A stretch of 40,858 nucleotides of DNA from Bacteroidales bacterium (GTDB lineage: Bacteria > Bacteroidota > Bacteroidia > Bacteroidales > UBA932). The translations under genes were made by a program, and so were the position numbers. Shown piece after piece: positions 38,409-40,858 of this stretch (position 1 is its first letter; each line of letters begins with the position of its first letter). The stretch spans positions 1 to 40,858 of the forward strand of contig JAFYYW010000040.1 of NCBI GenBank assembly GCA_017548985.1, in the 5' to 3' direction. The notes below the pieces were generated by a model. The model saw only the letters and a list, made by a program, of their open reading frames with translations, searched no databases and was not told where the DNA came from.

Positions 38409-39106
38409 AGAGTCTTGATCAGATAAAGCACTAATAGGTGAACAGGATAAAAGGCGTAAAAGCAATATTTGGCGAATGTTCCTTGGATGAATCCACGTTT
38501 GCCGTTGTACATGCTGATAGGGATGAATGCCGCACCCGCTATCCATTGTCTCGATAACATGCAGCATCCGAATATCGTTTTGAAAAGCAGATTCTCACGC
38601 AGGACGTAAAGCATCAGGATGAGACCGTAGCCTACATATCCATAATCCGCCCTGAAAAAGAATGATACAGCTAAAAGCCCCAAAAGTGAGATCGCCATTT
38701 TCTTCTTGTCCTCCTTGAAATACTCGATGGCGCAAAGACCCAGGAAGCCGAAAAACAAGGTGAAGAACACATTCTGCCTTATGAAGAACAAGGAACTGCT
38801 GTGGATAAGGTTAAACGGAATTTCCGATATGAGGGCGAACACCCCTAGATTTAGTCCGTATCTTTTCCGGGAGCGGGTGTGGACGAAGCCTTCCACAATC
38901 AGGAAAGCGAAAAGTGGGAATGCCAGGCGGCCGAAACTCCGCATCAGTATATAAGGTGTGACCCAGCGATGACCGATCTTAAAAAGGTGAGACATCACGA
39001 GAGGATCGCCTTTCCAGACGAAAGCGGCCAGGTGATCCACCAGCATGCTCACGACAGCCAGAAGCTTCAGCCCGCTCCCGCTCAGCCATTTCCATTTCAC
39101 TCTCAT
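38405..39106 (-). CDS. TraX-family membrane protein
   Basis: A 233-residue protein with about seven hydrophobic segments. TraX-like signatures are GSGLKLLAVVSMLVDHLA near the N-terminus, FGRLAFPLFAFLIVEGF, ISEIPFNL, and the C-terminal FYAFYPVHLLVLYLI. TraX of the F plasmid acetylates the pilin N-terminus, and chromosomal homologs are thought to be acyltransferases. Its end overlaps the AT3 gene by 4 bases, so the two acyltransferase-type proteins are made together. The ATG at 39106 is 6 bases after a TATCTTTG box, giving a nearly leaderless mRNA. Confidence 0.88.
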   Translation of the reverse strand: MRVKWKWLSGSGLKLLAVVSMLVDHLAAFVWKGDPLVMSHLFKIGHRWVTPYILMRSFGRLAFPLFAFLIVEGFVHTRSRKRYGLNLGVFALISEIPFNLIHSSSLFFIRQNVFFTLFFGFLGLCAIEYFKEDKKKMAISLLGLLAVSFFFRADYGYVGYGLILMLYVLRENLLFKTIFGCCMLSRQWIAGAAFIPISMYNGKRGFIQGTFAKYCFYAFYPVHLLVLYLIKTL

Positions 39107-39109
39107 ATA

Positions 39110-39141
39110 TTGCAAAGATAAAAGAAAAATGGGTATCTTCG
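39110..39141. promoter_or_regulatory. Divergent promoters for traX (minus) and the sulfatase (plus)
   Basis: Plus strand: TTG at 39110-39112, 21 bases, then TATCTTCG at 39134-39141, five bases before the sulfatase ATG (39146). Minus strand: TATCTTTG, complement of 39113-39120, six bases before the traX ATG. Both resemble the Bacteroidota -7 box, one with a single mismatch. The two promoters interleave in a 39-base gap. Confidence 0.55.
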
Positions 39142-39145
39142 CATT

Positions 39146-40660
39146 ATGAGACTGATTCCTTCACTATCTATTCTCGGGGGCGTCCTGGCTGTGGCCGGAA
39201 CCGTCGATGCCCAGAACCGGAAACCTAATATAATATACATCATGTGCGATGACATGGGCTATGGCGACCTTGGTTGCTATGGCCAGCCGTTCATCCACAC
39301 TCCGAATATCGACCGGATGGCGTCTGAAGGGATGCGTTTTACCCAGGCTTACGCCGGATCGCCTGTGAGCGCCCCTTCCAGGGCCTCTTTGATGACCGGG
39401 CAGCATACAGGCCATTGCGAGGTCAGGGCGAACAAGGAGTACTGGTCGAAGAGTCCTATGGTCAAGTATGGGGACAATCTCGAATATTCAGTGACCGGAC
39501 AGCATCCTTATGATCCGAACCACGTGATAATCACTGAGATAATGAAGGATAACGGGTATTCCACAGGTATGTTCGGGAAATGGGCGGGAGGCTTTGAAGG
39601 TTCTGTGTCGACACCGGACAAACGGGGAGTGGATGAGTTTTACGGGTATATCTGCCAGTTCCAGGCTCACGCTTACTATCCTAATTTCCTGAACAGTTAC
39701 AGCAAGGCCGCTGGAGACACCGCGGTGACCCGCGTCATCCTTGAGGAGAACATCAAGTACCCCATGAACGGTAAGGACTACTTCAAGCGTCCCCAATACT
39801 CCGCCGACTTGATCCACAAGAAGGCTATGGAGTGGCTGGACTCCCGTGATGGCGATAAGCCGTTTTTCGGGTTGTTCACCTACACCATCCCCCACGCCGA
39901 GCTTGCCCAGCCTGAGGACTCGCTTCTTGTCTCATATAAGAAAGAGTTTTTCTGGGACCGCACGTGGGGAGGAGATGAGCCTTCCAGGTACCACGCCTCC
40001 GACCATGTCCATGCCCAGTTCGCCGCGATGATAAGCCGCCTGGACATCTATGTGGGGGAGATATTGGAGAAACTCAAGGAGAAAGGCCTGGCGGAGAACA
40101 CCCTGGTGATATTCACCAGTGACAACGGCCCTCATGAGGAAGGCGGGGCGGACCCGGTGTTCTTCGGGAGGGACGGCAAACTGAAAGGCCGCAAGAGACA
40201 GTGCTATGAGGGAGGGATCAGGATCCCGTTTATCGCCTGGTGGCCCGGAACGGTTGAAGCCGGGACGGTCAGCGACCACCAGCTCGCTTTTTATGACATG
40301 ATGCCTACATTCTGTGATCTGGTAGGGGTCCGTAATTATGAGAAGAGATACAGGAGCAAGGTTCTGAAGACAGACTACTTTGACGGACTGTCTTTCGCTC
40401 CGACACTTCTTGGGAATTCCGGCCAGAAAGAGCATGATTTCCTTTACTGGGAATTCTCCGAAACCGACCAGATGGGGTTGCGTGTGGGCGATTGGAAACT
40501 GGTGGTTATCAAGGGAGTACCTCACTTGTATAATCTCTCTACCGACATCCATGAGGATCATGACCTTGCCTCGGAGCGTCCTGATGTTGTCTCACGTATG
40601 GTAGAAATCATCCACCGCGAGCACACCCCCAGCCCCCTTTTCTACGTCACCCTGCCTTAA
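39146..40660 (+). CDS. Type I sulfatase (arylsulfatase family, Ser-type)
   Basis: A 504-residue exported sulfatase. The signal peptide ends near TVDA|QN. Calcium-binding aspartates are in MCDDMGYGDLGCYG, and the active-site motif is S75-A-P-S-R79 in VSAPSRASLMTG. The Ser must be converted to formylglycine by a radical-SAM maturase (anSME), which is not encoded in this window. Later metal and substrate residues are in FGKWAGG, IPHAEL and FTSDNGPHEEGG. Length is normal. It probably desulfates host or dietary glycans in the periplasm; the sugar is unknown. It is transcribed away from traX and ends at a bidirectional terminator. Confidence 0.92.
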   Translation: MRLIPSLSILGGVLAVAGTVDAQNRKPNIIYIMCDDMGYGDLGCYGQPFIHTPNIDRMASEGMRFTQAYAGSPVSAPSRASLMTGQHTGHCEVRANKEYWSKSPMVKYGDNLEYSVTGQHPYDPNHVIITEIMKDNGYSTGMFGKWAGGFEGSVSTPDKRGVDEFYGYICQFQAHAYYPNFLNSYSKAAGDTAVTRVILEENIKYPMNGKDYFKRPQYSADLIHKKAMEWLDSRDGDKPFFGLFTYTIPHAELAQPEDSLLVSYKKEFFWDRTWGGDEPSRYHASDHVHAQFAAMISRLDIYVGEILEKLKEKGLAENTLVIFTSDNGPHEEGGADPVFFGRDGKLKGRKRQCYEGGIRIPFIAWWPGTVEAGTVSDHQLAFYDMMPTFCDLVGVRNYEKRYRSKVLKTDYFDGLSFAPTLLGNSGQKEHDFLYWEFSETDQMGLRVGDWKLVVIKGVPHLYNLSTDIHEDHDLASERPDVVSRMVEIIHREHTPSPLFYVTLP

Positions 40661-40670
40661 GGAATTTACA

Positions 40671-40706
40671 CGAAATAAGGCTCCCGGATTCCGAGAGCCT
40701 TATTTC
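40671..40706. terminator. Bidirectional intrinsic terminator
   Basis: A perfect 13-bp stem (CGAAATAAGGCTC at 40671-40683 with GAGCCTTATTTCG at 40694-40706) has an 11-base loop, starting 10 bases after the sulfatase stop. The inner GGCTC/GAGCC stem is followed by TTATTT on both strands, so it could stop transcription from either side. This suggests a minus-strand transcript arriving from beyond the window. Confidence 0.75.
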
Positions 40707-40858
40707 GTGGAGATGGGCGGAATCGTATCGACACTGCATTCAGCCCTACAGGCCTCTACAAATCACTATTCTACGCTGAAGAAATGCAGGTATAGGTATT
40801 GGATATTACCTAAATTTGTTACATTTTTGTAGAAGAATAATAGACAGAGTGTAACAAA
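40707..40858. other. Hairpin-rich noncoding end of the window, possible 3' end of a minus-strand structured RNA
   Basis: No gene is visible. Pairing stretches are CTGCATT (40734-40740) with AATGCAG (40783-40789), adjoining CAGC with GCTG; TAGGTA (40793-40798) with TACCTA (40807-40812); and TTTGTTACA (40815-40823) with TGTAACAAA (40850-40858). A TAAATTTG box lies at 40811-40818. On the minus strand the segment ending CCCATCTCCA just before the terminator resembles a tRNA or tmRNA acceptor end, but I cannot pair a T-arm, so no RNA family is assigned. Confidence 0.35.

Noticed and set aside
38409..38567. 53-residue N-terminal extension of the acyltransferase
   Set aside because: It lies inside traX in another frame and lacks homology-like character; the ATG at 38408 overlaps the traX stop and precedes the AT3 motif directly.
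40690..40760. Complete tRNA or tmRNA gene on the minus strand
   Set aside because: Only an acceptor-like end is present; no paired T-arm, no tag-peptide frame and no 5' partner strand within the window.

Overview
The window looks like a chromosomal segment from a Bacteroidota bacterium, most likely order Bacteroidales. The evidence is the -7 boxes of the TAnnTTTG type, the lack of clear Shine-Dalgarno sites, the families typical of the phylum (large zinc metalloprotease with DUF4953-type catalytic region, Ser-type sulfatase, TPR plus outer-membrane-barrel pair, serine-palmitoyltransferase-like enzyme), and the order tig-clpP-clpX. By eye the GC content is moderate, somewhat above half. Coding density is very high: every gap between genes is below 200 bases and many genes overlap by 1-8 bases. 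I see no CRISPR array, no complete tRNA, no insertion sequence and no prophage.

Layout. 1-200: 3' part of a 5S rRNA gene and its terminator. 199-1152: rsgA. 1213-6723: a tightly coupled six-gene cluster consisting of a MarR regulator, HdrC-like, HdrB-like, short HdrA-like and second HdrC-like proteins, and a membrane cytochrome-b/HdrD (DsrM-DsrK-like) fusion. This is the most interesting module: a heterodisulfide-reductase-like electron-transfer complex in an organism that should be neither a methanogen nor a sulfate reducer. 6772-9225: a secreted zinc metalloprotease. 9260-17880 (minus strand): a seven-gene run in transcription order ftsE-like, nth, gpmA, aminotransferase, M1 aminopeptidase, flippase, MATE exporter. 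The MATE gene carries an in-frame, GC-rich 83-bp palindromic element.

17970-35052 (plus strand): a long co-directional run. It comprises a TPR protein and an outer-membrane barrel of unknown function, gyrB (preceded by a terminator-like hairpin), a possible sphingolipid pair (alpha-oxoamine synthase plus SDR), a 7TM-HD phosphohydrolase, tig, clpP, clpX, a GH43 arabinanase-like lipoprotein coupled to clpX, and a C5 DNA methyltransferase with a Vsr repair nuclease. 35053-39106 (minus strand): pyrF, M20 dipeptidase, acyltransferase-3 and TraX-family protein in one run. 39146-40660 (plus strand): a sulfatase read from a promoter region shared with traX. The last 190 bases hold a bidirectional terminator and hairpin-rich DNA of unknown role.

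How the genes fit together: core functions (ribosome assembly, glycolysis, base-excision repair, DNA gyrase, protein folding and proteolysis, pyrimidine synthesis) are mixed with envelope functions (flippase, lipid synthesis, acyltransferase) and glycan or peptide scavenging (GH43, sulfatase, M1, M20, metalloprotease), as expected for a gut- or rumen-type Bacteroidales. The organism assignment and all functions come from motif reading only; no database search was possible.
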